Source: Spongiibacter nanhainus (GTDB taxonomy: Bacteria > Pseudomonadota > Gammaproteobacteria > Pseudomonadales > Spongiibacteraceae). Taken from it: a stretch of DNA of 64,000 bases. A program made the position numbers and the translations under genes. The stretch covers positions 2,693,001 to 2,757,000 of the forward strand of contig NZ_CP066167.1 in assembly GCF_016132545.1 (NCBI RefSeq), in the 5' to 3' direction. The notes under the pieces were generated by a model, which worked only from the letters and a program-made list of their open reading frames with translations, ran no database searches and was not told where the DNA came from. Positions 9,002-19,297 of this stretch are shown here, one piece after another; position 1 is the first letter of the stretch; the number at the start of each line of letters is the position of its first letter.

Positions 9002-9059
9002 GCTAAACCAAGAAACACACTACTGCCGCTGATAAGCGACGCCACCTGGAGCAGCAGCC

Positions 9060-11327
9060 ATGAATGGCGAGGGATCAATCACCAGCCGTATTGAAGCCGC
9101 GCTGGCGCAAATCAATCGGGAGGATTTTATACAAAACCATCAGGAGGGCTTGATTGCAGGGCGCAGTATTCCACCAGAGGACACTGTCCGGCAGATACTG
9201 GCAATCTGCGATATATGGCCCGGCGCCAAGGTGCTGCATATTGGCGCCGGCTCGGGTTATCTGACCGCGGTACTGAGCGTTCTCAGCCAGCACGTCACAG
9301 CGATAGAGAAACTACCCTCGCTAGTCACCTATGCCAGAGAAAGACTGACCGAACTGGGGTTAGAGAATACCCAAGTTCGCGAGGGAGACGGTGTCCAGGG
9401 CGCCAGCGACAGCGGACCGTTTGATCTCATTCTTATCTCCACCCCAAAAATTGCCGTCCATCCCGCACTCCTTGAGCAGTTGGCACCACGGGGTCAATTA
9501 GTGTGCATCGAGCCCGGTGAGGCATCCCGGCACATACTGGTGAAGTACGTCAACCGAGGCAATCATAAGGCGGCGCGGACAGAGCACGGCTTTATCGACT
9601 TTGTTTCCAGTGGCGACGATATTTTGGTGGAGCTGGGCTTTGTCACCCCGGATGTACTAAAAGAGGCCCGCAGCAAAGCCGAGGCCAACAAATCCCTGAT
9701 CATCGACGAGATCATGAAGCTGCAGAACCTCGACGATCTCAAAGTCTACCGCTCACTGGCCAAGCAATACGGTTTGCCGCTAAGCAATGCCGACACCCTG
9801 CTCCGCCATGTCGACCCCAGTATTTTCGCCAGCTTCTCCAAGGCCTACTTGGATCACCAACATATTATTCCGCTGTATGTGAAGGGTTCCAGCCTGGTCG
9901 TCGCCTGCACCAGCCCCAACAGCCGGATGGACGAAATTCAACAGGTCTTCCCCGGCAAGACCATTGAACTCCAACTCATTACTCCCACTGACTTCCGCCG
10001 AGTGTGGTCCTCCATCGACCGACAGCTGCGGGGTAAAGATCATCCGGTTGCCACAGAAAAAGATATTCACTCTCCCGGCTACGACGAAGACTTGCTGGAA
10101 AAAGAACCCACCACCATCGACGCCCGTCTGGTTGCCCTTTACGAAGCCCTACTGCTGGATGCCGTCGCCGACCGCGCCAGTGATATCCACCTGGAGCTGT
10201 ACCGGGATCGGGTCAGAGTGCGGCTGCGGGTCGACGGCGAACTGCTGGACCTCAGCCACTACCAAGTCAGCCCCGCCGAGTATCGCGGCCTGATCAATGT
10301 GATTAAGCTGCGGGCCGACCTCAACATTGCCGAGCGACGACTGCCACAGGGGGGCCGCGCCCAGGTGCGGGTAGGCGGCAGTCGCTTCGATTTGCGGGTG
10401 CAGGTGCAACCGTCGCTGCACGGTGAACACGTGGTGATTCGCCTGCTGGCGCAGAATTCTTCGCTAATCAGTATCGACGAGCTGGGGATGCCGCCACAGA
10501 TCGCCAGCCACTACCGCCGTCTGCTTCACAACCCCGCAGGACTGGTGTTAGTGGTGGGGCCAACCGGCTCCGGTAAAACCACCACCCTCAATGCCGGGCT
10601 GCAGTTACTGGCCCAGGACAGCACCCGCAAAGTCATCACCGTGGAGGATCCCATCGAATACTCCATCGACGATATTCAGCAAACCCGAGTGCGGCCAGAA
10701 ATCGGTTTTAGCTTTGCCGATGCCATGCGCTCCTTTGTGCGCCAGGATCCCGACGTGATTCTGGTAGGGGAAATTCGCGATCACGAGACGGCGCTGGAAG
10801 CACTGCGGGCGTCCCAAACGGGTCATATTGTGTTGTCCACACTGCACTGCAACGATGCCGTCGACGCCGTGCAGCGGCTTTTCGATTTAAACGTTCACCC
10901 CAATTCATTGGCTTCCGAACTGCTGGCGGTCATGGCACAGCGCTTGGCCAAGCGTATATGCCCCCACTGTAAAACCGAGGCCGAAACCGACCCGGAAATT
11001 CTTGCCGAACTGTTCCCGACCGGGGTACCGGACGGTTTTCAATGCTTTGCCGGCACCGGCTGCGACCACTGTGGCGGCACTGGCACTCGAGGGCGACTGG
11101 GGGTAATTGAATACTTACAGCTCAATGGCGAATTGCGGGATGCGATTTCCAGACATACCCCAGTGGGCGAACTGCGATCGCTGGCATTGGACTCCGGCCT
11201 GATCACCATGCGCGACAGCGCCCTGGATCACGTGATCAACGGTCTCATCCCCATTACCGAGCTGCCCCGCATACTGCCCCAGGAGCGCATGGCACCGGAA
11301 AAACGCGGTCAATGGCAACCCTCTTAA
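9060..11327 (+). CDS. Fusion of PCMT-like methyltransferase and GspE/PulE-type secretion ATPase
   Basis: 755 residues in three parts. Residues 1 to about 205 match protein-L-isoaspartate methyltransferase: IPPEDTVRQIL, then the SAM loop VLHIGAGSGYLTAVL and FDLILISTPK. Residues about 210-350 look like the MshEN/GspE N-terminal domain. From about 370 comes a complete type II secretion/type IV pilus ATPase: RASDIHLE, Walker A GPTGSGKTTTL at about 500, DPDVILVGEIRD, Asp/His boxes, and a zinc finger CPHC...CDHC near 635. The PCMT part is an unusual N-terminal extension and no pilus or secretion genes lie nearby. A MoxR ATPase follows after 16 bp. I do not know what it does. Confidence 0.88.
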   Translation: MNGEGSITSRIEAALAQINREDFIQNHQEGLIAGRSIPPEDTVRQILAICDIWPGAKVLHIGAGSGYLTAVLSVLSQHVTAIEKLPSLVTYARERLTELGLENTQVREGDGVQGASDSGPFDLILISTPKIAVHPALLEQLAPRGQLVCIEPGEASRHILVKYVNRGNHKAARTEHGFIDFVSSGDDILVELGFVTPDVLKEARSKAEANKSLIIDEIMKLQNLDDLKVYRSLAKQYGLPLSNADTLLRHVDPSIFASFSKAYLDHQHIIPLYVKGSSLVVACTSPNSRMDEIQQVFPGKTIELQLITPTDFRRVWSSIDRQLRGKDHPVATEKDIHSPGYDEDLLEKEPTTIDARLVALYEALLLDAVADRASDIHLELYRDRVRVRLRVDGELLDLSHYQVSPAEYRGLINVIKLRADLNIAERRLPQGGRAQVRVGGSRFDLRVQVQPSLHGEHVVIRLLAQNSSLISIDELGMPPQIASHYRRLLHNPAGLVLVVGPTGSGKTTTLNAGLQLLAQDSTRKVITVEDPIEYSIDDIQQTRVRPEIGFSFADAMRSFVRQDPDVILVGEIRDHETALEALRASQTGHIVLSTLHCNDAVDAVQRLFDLNVHPNSLASELLAVMAQRLAKRICPHCKTEAETDPEILAELFPTGVPDGFQCFAGTGCDHCGGTGTRGRLGVIEYLQLNGELRDAISRHTPVGELRSLALDSGLITMRDSALDHVINGLIPITELPRILPQERMAPEKRGQWQPS

Positions 11328-11343
11328 GGCTTGGAGAACAGCG

Positions 11344-12423
11344 ATGAGTGACAAACACATACAGAGACCGGTTGCTGAAGATCTGTTCGCCAGCGAGTTG
11401 GAAAAATTAAAACAGTGGGACCCGGGCCCAGTGCCACCGGGCTGGCAACTCTCTCCCTTTGCCGTCGAACGCTTTATTCTCGGCGACAAGGAGCTGGGTA
11501 TAGAGCGCAAATTCGTGGCCCCGAGGGAGCTGGTTAACCGGGTCATTGTATCGCTGCTCACCGAGCGTGGTGTGATGCTGATCGGCGAGCCCGGCACAGC
11601 CAAATCCTGGCTCTCGGAGCTGCTGGCCAGCAGCATTTCCGGCCACTCCCAGTTCACCATTCAGGGTGGCGCCATCTCCAACTATCGGCAGTTACTCTAC
11701 GACTGGAATGTGGCGCTGCTGCAGCGCCATGGCCCCAGCCGGGAAGCCCTGATTCCCGGGCCGGTCTACCAGGGTATGGCCGAGGGGCAACTGGTCCGCT
11801 TTGAGGAACTGTCTCGTTGCCCCCAGTCAGTACAGGACGCCATTTTATCGATCCTGTCGGAGCGTCAAATTGTCATCCCCGAATTGGGTAACGAGGTGGT
11901 GTTCGCCCGGGAAGGGTTTAACATCATCGCCACCTCCAACTCCCTGGACCGCGGCTTGTTTGATATGAGCGCCGCGCTTAAACGGCGGCTCAACTTTGAG
12001 ACCATTCCGCCGATCAGCAATCTTCAGGATGAGATGGCGATAGTGCAGCGGGAGTCGGGGCGACTGATACAGCGCTCTGGTGTGGATACGCAGGTACCGC
12101 CTGAAATGGTGGAAGCCCTAGTGACGATCTTTCACGAATTGCGCAACGGCCAAACCTTGAGCGGCCGCAGTACCGATCGCCTGTCAGCCGCGGTTATGTC
12201 CACCGCCGAAGCGGTCTCAGTAGCCCACGCCATCGGCATCTACGCCTACTACTATCGACGCGGCGCCTCCCAGCCTGAGGACATCGTCAATTTCCTGGTG
12301 GGCACGGTCTTAAAGGACAACCCTCGAGATCGTCGCCGGGTCCGCCACTACTTTGATACCGAGGTTAGCAACAAAAAAGGCGCTGTGTGGCAGACCCTGT
12401 ATGAACAGCGAAATCTGCTCTAG
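11344..12423 (+). CDS. MoxR-type AAA+ ATPase
   Basis: 359 residues. Walker A is GEPGTAKS at about residues 81-88. The Walker B region reads VRFEELSRCPQSVQDAILS, with Glu where many MoxR proteins have Asp, as in YehL-like members. Sensor 1 is IATSNS and an arginine-finger region is present. MoxR ATPases act as chaperones that mature metalloenzymes or envelope complexes and are usually encoded next to von Willebrand A-domain proteins. None is seen here. It starts 16 bp after the PCMT-GspE fusion with GGAG upstream, so the two are almost certainly one operon. Confidence 0.88.
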   Translation: MSDKHIQRPVAEDLFASELEKLKQWDPGPVPPGWQLSPFAVERFILGDKELGIERKFVAPRELVNRVIVSLLTERGVMLIGEPGTAKSWLSELLASSISGHSQFTIQGGAISNYRQLLYDWNVALLQRHGPSREALIPGPVYQGMAEGQLVRFEELSRCPQSVQDAILSILSERQIVIPELGNEVVFAREGFNIIATSNSLDRGLFDMSAALKRRLNFETIPPISNLQDEMAIVQRESGRLIQRSGVDTQVPPEMVEALVTIFHELRNGQTLSGRSTDRLSAAVMSTAEAVSVAHAIGIYAYYYRRGASQPEDIVNFLVGTVLKDNPRDRRRVRHYFDTEVSNKKGAVWQTLYEQRNLL

Positions 12424-12439
12424 GGCCTGGCCAAGCTGG

Positions 12440-12736
12440 CTAATTCAGAATGTCGATGATTTCCAGGGTTTCAGCTAACAACCGCAAGCGGCGATCTTCG
12501 ATCTGAACGGTGACGATATCCCGATCACGACTGGTATGAATCACCTGGGCGTGATGGTAAACATCCCGGTCCAGCCGATGGCCTACCGCCAGTTTCTTCT
12601 GCCAACCCGGGGGCAGATCGCCGCGAGCCGCCTTTTTCTCCAGGCCCGGTGGCAGAGAGTGGGGAGGCGCAGCGAAGGTCGGCGCCACCAAAAAGCCTGC
12701 GGCAAGCACGGCCAAAGTCCAACGTGCGATCGACAT
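12440..12736 (-). CDS. Small secreted protein with LPPG repeats (RcnB/CigR-like)
   Basis: 98 residues with a Sec signal peptide (hydrophobic core AVLAAGFLVAPTFA, cleavage after AFAA-like residues) and two LPPG(L/W)xKK units typical of small periplasmic proteins near the RcnB/CigR group. The ATG at 12736 has a good AGGAG box. The function is not known. It is convergent with the MoxR gene, with only 16 bp between the stops. Confidence 0.75.
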   Translation of the reverse strand: MSIARWTLAVLAAGFLVAPTFAAPPHSLPPGLEKKAARGDLPPGWQKKLAVGHRLDRDVYHHAQVIHTSRDRDIVTVQIEDRRLRLLAETLEIIDILN

Positions 12737-12773
12737 AACATACTCCTGATTACAAACACACTAACTATAAACC

Positions 12774-12807
12774 CTAACGAATAAACGCTAACGAATAGAC
12801 GCTAACG
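12774..12807. repeat. Short tandem repeat, 14-bp period
   Basis: CTAACGAATAAACG and CTAACGAATAGACG occur back to back, followed by a partial third CTAACG. The repeat lies 38 bp upstream of the small secreted protein gene and could be part of its promoter region. Confidence 0.7.
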
Positions 12808-12944
12808 TTGTCATCAAGACTAAGACTAGTAGTCGCGATGCAAGGTTTCCCGGAGCAGTGGGCCAATCCGCATTATTTACTTTTTATCAGTGGCCGCCCC
12901 GCAGGGCGGCGAACACCGTGGCGGCAATCACAGTACGTCGGCCG

Positions 12945-13133
12945 TCACAGCACGTCAGTCAGTACCGCGCTGTTGATGCGAACGCTGCGATGCGGTTGAA
13001 ATTGAGGACCGGACAGCTGCTCGATCTTGCCACCCTTTTTGAGAAACTCGTCGACCTGTCGGGAAATTTCTGCCCGCACAGACTGCTGGTGCATATTGGA
13101 GTGTAAGGCCTGCTGCTTATAGTAACGATTCAT
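12945..13133 (-). CDS. Small protein with DEFLKKGGKIEQL motif
   Basis: 62 residues from the ATG at 13133; the frame stays open further upstream but without sensible sequence. The core RQVDEFLKKGGKIEQL resembles the EFLxRGGKVxxI segment of the RNA-polymerase accessory protein SutA of Pseudomonas and of related small proteins. It lacks SutA's long acidic N-terminal tail. Basic residues flank the core. I would call it a small SutA-like or DNA/RNA-associated protein only tentatively. It is downstream of the acyl-CoA ligase on the same strand but separated by a terminator. Confidence 0.6.
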   Translation of the reverse strand: MNRYYKQQALHSNMHQQSVRAEISRQVDEFLKKGGKIEQLSGPQFQPHRSVRINSAVLTDVL

Positions 13134-13250
13134 GTCACAACCCTTATTTCTCATCCTGTGAACAGTATGCCGGGGCCGATCTGCCGCCGGCACTACAGGA
13201 TGCTAAGGGTATGGGATGACAGGAAAACGATGCTTTTATGACAGGCACAA

Positions 13251-13279
13251 AACAAAAACGGGGCGCCTGAAGCGCCCCG
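13251..13279 (-). terminator. Terminator of the acyl-CoA ligase gene
   Basis: Read on the minus strand, CGGGGCGC and GCGCCCCG (13272-13279 and 13259-13266) form an 8-bp stem with a 5-base loop, followed by TTTTTGTT. It lies 25 bp after the stop of the ligase. Confidence 0.85.
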
Positions 13280-13303
13280 CTGCGGTGACAAAACGACTGT
13301 CGA

Positions 13304-14920
13304 TCAATCGATGGCAGGCATCTCGTCGGCCATTTCCCGCAGCTTGTTCTTGGCCACTTTCTCCAAGGTCGCGCGAGGGAACTCATCGACGATATACACC
13401 GCCCGAGGCACCTTAAAGTCCGCCAGGTTAGCTTTGCAGTGATCGATAATGGCCTGGGCAAAGGCCTCATCGTCCTCCGGCGCACCCCAACCTTTGATCA
13501 CAAAGGCCACCGGCACCATATCCAGCATGTCGTGGGATTTGGCGACAATGGCGATTTCACCGATGCCGCCGCCGGGCACCTGCATACACACTTCTTCAAC
13601 CTGTCTGGCAGAAACGTTCTCGCCACCCACTTTCAAGGCGTCTTTGTCGCGGTCGGTAAAGTAGAAATGGCCTTCGTCGCCAACGTGAACCATGTCGCCG
13701 GTTTTAAACCACCCGTTGGGAGTAAAGGACTTGGCCATCGCCTCCGGGTTTTTGTAGTACTCAAGGAAGATATTCACGCCGGGCACACCGTGCACCCACA
13801 GCTCGCCGATTTCGCCTTTCTGACAGGGTTCGCCGGTTTCCGGGTTGACCACCGCCAGGTGGTAACCGGGGGTCGGCTTGCCGATACTGCCCTGGGGCCA
13901 ATCGTGGACAAAATCCGAACGGGTGGCATGGGTGACGGTCTCGGTCATCCCCCAACTGGCGAAGGGCTCAGCTTTGAGCCAACCTGAGATTTCCTTCCAG
14001 ATAATCCCCATAGGCATCACTTTGAGGCTGTGGGACTCCGGCACCGGCTCCATGGCGATGGCCTTGAACACAAAGGGAATCATCGAGCAGTGAGTGACCT
14101 GGTACTTGTCGATCACTGACCAAAACTTAGAGGCCGAGAATTTGGGCATCAGCACCGCAGTGCCACCTACCCCCAGCGACCCCCAGAAACACCAGCTCTG
14201 GCAGTTAACGTGGAAGAAGGGCAGGAAGCCAAGGTAAACACTATCGCTGTCCATATTCATACTTTGGCTACCCATGGTGCCGGACCACAGCGCATTGGCA
14301 TGGGTGTGTACCACTGCCTTGGGCAGCGAGGTAGTGCCCGAAGTGAACATAATCCCCGCCGGCAGCATCGGCTCGGCAGGACGCTCGGGGACAGAAGCAG
14401 GGTCGCCAAACAGGCTGTCAAAGCTGGGGTAATCGCCCTTGACTGGAGACTCCGGGGCTTCGCCTGAGTTATCGCCGGTCACCACAATCCAGCCGACATT
14501 CTTGGCATTGGCGGCAATCTCGTCGACAAATTTGGGCTGGGTAATCGCCCCCACCGCTTCGGTATGGGCGGCAAAGTACTCGATCTCCCCCCCCACACAG
14601 CGGGTATTGGTGGTCACCCCTACCGCCCCCAAGCGGGCACAGGCATACCAGGCCAAAACCATCTCCGGGCAGTTTTCAGCATGGATAAGAACCTTGTCAT
14701 GCTTTTTTACGCCCAGGCCATGCAGCCCAGCCGCAACCTGATTGACCGCGTGCTCAAACTCTTTGTAGGTCCAGCGACGCTCATTCCCCGAACGCGGCTC
14801 CCAAATCATAAAAGGGTGATCGGGACGGTGCTCTGCCCAGTGGCGCAGGCGCTGGGGAATATCCTGGTCGGCAAAATCAAACTGTGCGGCGGCGCTTGCG
14901 AGTTCCAGATCGGCGGTCAT
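13304..14920 (-). CDS. AMP-forming acyl-CoA synthetase
   Basis: 538 residues from ATG 14920, preceded by GGGGAAGA; a longer frame to 15046 lacks family sequence. The adenylate-forming signature FTSGTTSLPKAVVHTHAN, the WGMTE block, and the C-terminal TGD and ETGEP...GELW motifs are all present. The hinge region DRDKDALKVGGENVSARQVEE is followed by the catalytic Lys near LEKVAKNKL. It would activate a carboxylic acid to its CoA thioester. The ISGWLKAEPFASWG stretch resembles the crotonobetaine/carnitine-CoA ligase-like group more than FadD. With the CaiB-type CoA transferase 2.5 kb away it fits catabolism of an unidentified acid. Confidence 0.88.
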   Translation of the reverse strand: MTADLELASAAAQFDFADQDIPQRLRHWAEHRPDHPFMIWEPRSGNERRWTYKEFEHAVNQVAAGLHGLGVKKHDKVLIHAENCPEMVLAWYACARLGAVGVTTNTRCVGGEIEYFAAHTEAVGAITQPKFVDEIAANAKNVGWIVVTGDNSGEAPESPVKGDYPSFDSLFGDPASVPERPAEPMLPAGIMFTSGTTSLPKAVVHTHANALWSGTMGSQSMNMDSDSVYLGFLPFFHVNCQSWCFWGSLGVGGTAVLMPKFSASKFWSVIDKYQVTHCSMIPFVFKAIAMEPVPESHSLKVMPMGIIWKEISGWLKAEPFASWGMTETVTHATRSDFVHDWPQGSIGKPTPGYHLAVVNPETGEPCQKGEIGELWVHGVPGVNIFLEYYKNPEAMAKSFTPNGWFKTGDMVHVGDEGHFYFTDRDKDALKVGGENVSARQVEEVCMQVPGGGIGEIAIVAKSHDMLDMVPVAFVIKGWGAPEDDEAFAQAIIDHCKANLADFKVPRAVYIVDEFPRATLEKVAKNKLREMADEMPAID

Positions 14921-15106
14921 GGTCTTCCCCTGTTTATTGGTTGTGGTCACGAACTGTTTGCATCGGCGGCCAAGCAACGGCCACCAAAAAGTATGGACAA
15001 AATAGTAGGCAGCCCGGCCCGCCGTCTCTATGACCAAACCGTTCACTCTTCAACCGGCTGAGTGATTCGGTCACTCGGCACGCTATCCAGGCAGCAAACC
15101 TGCTAA

Positions 15107-16276
<1,170 letters not shown>

Positions 16277-16304
16277 GGCTTGGCCGAAGGCGTTTGGCGG
16301 GGCT

Positions 16305-17330
16305 TCAGTCCCCTGCCTTGCCCGGTGTCATCAGGTAGTGGCCGACAAACCACTCCTGGCCGCCGTTGTAGGCAAACAGCTCGGCACAGGCCATCAAAAA
16401 CATTCGCCAGCGCTGCAACTGCAAGCGCGGCTGGGGATGCTCGGCCAAGATCGCCAGGGCTGGTTTTCTGAAAGCGTCCAGTTTATCCAACCAAGCCTCC
16501 AGGGTTTTGGCGTAGTGCTCGCCATTAAGCCGCCAACTGTCGACGATGCGCATATGCTCAGAAAAATGCATCAGCGTATCAAAGGCTGGCATCTGCCCAC
16601 CGCTAAAGAAGTGATCCGTCATCCAACCGCCGTCGAAGGGATAGTGCAGGAAAGCGTGGCAGAAAATATGCACAAACAGAAAGCCGTCCGGCTCCAGCCA
16701 CTGGGAGATATTGGCCAGCATGTCCCGGTAGTTGCGCACATGCTCCAGCATTTCGACGGTGACCACTCGGTCGAAGGTCTCAGCCAGCTCGAGCTGACCC
16801 ACGTCACAGGTAATCACCCTCAGGTTGGTCAAGCCCCGCGCAGCCGCCTGCGCTTCGATAAACTCTCGCTGGCCGTGGGAGTTTGATACGGCGGTAACCT
16901 CTGAATCGGGATACTGTTGGGCCGCCCATAGGCAGAAGCTCCCCCAACCACAGCCCAGTTCGAGAATTTTCTGGCCGTTTTCCAGCTTGGCGCGCTCCGC
17001 CATTAACTGAAGCATGGCGTCTTCGGCCTGGGCCAGGGAGTCGCAACCCTCTGGCCAGTAACAGCTGCTGTACTTGAGCTTGGGGCCCAGCATAAGTTCG
17101 AATAGCCCTGCGGGGACCTCGTAATGCTGGTCGTTGGCGTCGTCAGTATTGATGGCAATGGCAGAGTGGCGCAGCGCCTCTCGAAACTGCCGGCGACGGC
17201 TTTCACTGGCATCGACATCACTGCCGTGTTCTTGCTCCAGTCGCTGGGCAAGCTGGCGGCGGATGCCTTTTCTTAACAGAGAATCAGGTACCAGGCCTTT
17301 TTCGGCCAAGGCGATGGGGTCGAGGCGCAT
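16305..17330 (-). CDS. CFA-synthase-family SAM methyltransferase (coclaurine N-methyltransferase-like)
   Basis: 341 residues from ATG 17330, chosen for a GGGAG box; 17375 is the frame limit. The SAM loop LELGCGWGSFCLWAAQQYP, the block DRVVTVEMLEHVRNY and HIFCHAFLHYPFD place it in the cyclopropane-fatty-acid-synthase superfamily. The sequence is closer to the small-molecule or lipid methyltransferase branch that includes coclaurine N-methyltransferase than to true Cfa. It may methylate a lipid or amine; the acceptor is unknown. It is convergent with dapE, with 28 bp between stops. Confidence 0.83.
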   Translation of the reverse strand: MRLDPIALAEKGLVPDSLLRKGIRRQLAQRLEQEHGSDVDASESRRRQFREALRHSAIAINTDDANDQHYEVPAGLFELMLGPKLKYSSCYWPEGCDSLAQAEDAMLQLMAERAKLENGQKILELGCGWGSFCLWAAQQYPDSEVTAVSNSHGQREFIEAQAAARGLTNLRVITCDVGQLELAETFDRVVTVEMLEHVRNYRDMLANISQWLEPDGFLFVHIFCHAFLHYPFDGGWMTDHFFSGGQMPAFDTLMHFSEHMRIVDSWRLNGEHYAKTLEAWLDKLDAFRKPALAILAEHPQPRLQLQRWRMFLMACAELFAYNGGQEWFVGHYLMTPGKAGD

Positions 17331-17411
17331 TGACGGTCTCCCTACACGAGTAATTAGACTCTGTATACGCGCCACGATCCCAGCTGGATTGCGGAGTGTT
17401 TAGCCCTGCGA

Positions 17412-18554
17412 TCAGGTCAACACGCCATCACTGCGCAGCGCCGCCAATTCGTCGGCACTGAAGCCCGCTGCCTCAGTCAACACCGCATCAGTGTCGCTGC
17501 CAGGCCGCGGCGCGGCGTTCGGAGTAGCGGGCGCACTGCGGCTGAACTTCGGCGCCGGCGCCGGTTGCACATGCCCACCAACCTCAATGAAGGAATTGCG
17601 CGCGACATTGTGGGGGTGCTTGGGCGCTTCGGTCATGCTCAGTATCGGCGCTACGCAGGCGTCGGTGCCGTCAAACACTTCAGTCCACTCGGCACGGGTG
17701 CGGGTTTTAAACACCGCCGCCAATTTTTCTTTAAGTTCAGGCCAGCGGGACGCATCATACTGGGCGCCAAAATCTTCCTCGCTGAGATCCATTTTCTCTT
17801 TCAGAATGGCGTAAAACTGCGGTTCAATAGGTCCAACTGACATATAGCCGCCGTCGCTGGTCTCATACACTTCGTAGAAATGCGCGCCGGTATCGAGGAT
17901 GTTCACACCTCGCTCGTCACGCCAGCCAAACGTGCTGTTGTTAAGGAAGCTGTACATCATGTGCATCAGCGCCGCCGAGCCCTCGACCATGGAAACATCC
18001 ACCACCTGCCCCTGACCGCTGCGACTGCACTCCAGCATGGCCGACACCACACCGAAAGCCAGGAACATACCGCCCCCGCCAAAGTCGCCGACCAGGTTCA
18101 GGGGCGGCATGGGACGCTCACCGGCACGGCCGATGGAACCCAGGGCGCCGGACAGGGAAATGTAGTTGATATCGTGGCCCGCCATCTGCGACATAGGACC
18201 CGTTTGGCCCCAACCCGTCATGCGGCCGTAAACCAGTTTGGGATTGCGGCCCATGCAATCTTCCGGGCCAATACCGAGTTTTTCCGCTACGCCCGGGCGA
18301 AAGCCCTCAATCAGTGCATCGGCGTTCTCGCACAGTTTGAGCACAGCCTCCACACCGCGGGGGTCTTTAAGGTTCAGGGCGATGGATTTTTTGCCTCGCT
18401 CGCTGATGGTGTTCTCAACGGGCTTGCCTTCCGGTGTGGACTTGCGGGTGATGGAGATCACCTCAGCCCCCATATCGGCCAGCATCATGCCGGCAAAGGG
18501 TGCTGGGCCGAGCCCTTCCAATTCAATTATGCGAAATCCTGATAGTGGTCCCAT
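17412..18554 (-). CDS. CaiB/BaiF family CoA transferase (alpha-methylacyl-CoA racemase-like)
   Basis: 380 residues of the family III CoA-transferase fold. It starts GFRIIELEGLGPAPFAGM and contains the conserved Asp region GDFGGGGMFLAFG and the LNLKDPRG and RPGVAEKLGIG blocks. The EGLGPAPF start and MVEGSAALMHMMY are those of alpha-methylacyl-CoA racemases (Amacr/Mcr), which epimerise 2-methyl-branched acyl-CoAs in branched lipid or sterol side-chain breakdown. The ATG has GGGGAA upstream. The role fits the other branched-lipid genes in the window, but the substrate is inferred. Confidence 0.87.
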   Translation of the reverse strand: MGPLSGFRIIELEGLGPAPFAGMMLADMGAEVISITRKSTPEGKPVENTISERGKKSIALNLKDPRGVEAVLKLCENADALIEGFRPGVAEKLGIGPEDCMGRNPKLVYGRMTGWGQTGPMSQMAGHDINYISLSGALGSIGRAGERPMPPLNLVGDFGGGGMFLAFGVVSAMLECSRSGQGQVVDVSMVEGSAALMHMMYSFLNNSTFGWRDERGVNILDTGAHFYEVYETSDGGYMSVGPIEPQFYAILKEKMDLSEEDFGAQYDASRWPELKEKLAAVFKTRTRAEWTEVFDGTDACVAPILSMTEAPKHPHNVARNSFIEVGGHVQPAPAPKFSRSAPATPNAAPRPGSDTDAVLTEAAGFSADELAALRSDGVLT

Positions 18555-18688
18555 GAAAGCGTAATTCCCCAGTTGATTGTGACGCGATGATTAGTCCGCC
18601 CACCGTCGAGCTGACAGGCCATTATTGTCCTGTATGGGGACAGTCCAAACAACTGCTCGGCGCGCCACCACTGTTCGCGGACGCCGGC

Positions 18689-19240
18689 TTACTCAGCCTC
18701 CGGCGGGATATAGATCACGGGATCGCCCACCGCGATGCGCCCGGATTCCAGGATGCGGGCACAAAGCCCACCGTAGCCCAACATCGCCACCAGGGCACCA
18801 GGACCCAGCGCCGTCTCCATCCGCGAACAGGGCTGGCACAGGGCATTGGTTTCCACCACGACCTCACCGATGCGAATACGCTGGTGCCGCAGCGCATTGA
18901 GATTGACACCGGAGACGACCAAATTCCGCCTCAGCAGTGCCGGATCAATGGCGGCCACACCCAATTGCCGGGCTACCATGTCGATAAACTCTCGGCTGGT
19001 TATCGTCACCTGACGCCCCGAACCAACCCGTCCCTGCATACGCCGGTCGCCCTGCAGGCCCATACCGGCCTCGGCCCGGGCCTCGTTCACGACCGTCATC
19101 GGCGCTTTGCGCTGGGGACGCAGGCCGATCCACTCTACGCGGCCCTCTGGCATTCCATTGAGATAGCGAGCGATAAGACGGGTCTGTGACTTCACCTTTT
19201 GCACCTTCTTTTCCACCGTGAGCAGCATGCTGCTTTGCAC
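18689..19240 (-). CDS. MOSC domain protein
   Basis: 183 residues from a GTG at 19240 with AAAGG upstream; an internal GTG at 19195 is an alternative start. The MOSC core is complete: GLQGDR, RQVTITSREFIDMVA, RRNLVVSGVNLNAL and a Cys-containing LCQPCSRME segment. MOSC proteins carry or transfer sulfur, or reduce N-hydroxylated compounds via the molybdenum cofactor. This short form has no MOSC N-terminal barrel or ferredoxin domain, so its role is unknown. It has the same strand as the CoA transferase, 134 bp apart. Confidence 0.85.
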   Translation of the reverse strand: MQSSMLLTVEKKVQKVKSQTRLIARYLNGMPEGRVEWIGLRPQRKAPMTVVNEARAEAGMGLQGDRRMQGRVGSGRQVTITSREFIDMVARQLGVAAIDPALLRRNLVVSGVNLNALRHQRIRIGEVVVETNALCQPCSRMETALGPGALVAMLGYGGLCARILESGRIAVGDPVIYIPPEAE

Positions 19241-19297
19241 GCATGCCTTTGCATTTTATGTGGGCCGGTCAGATCAACATGCACAGCCCTGTTGATG

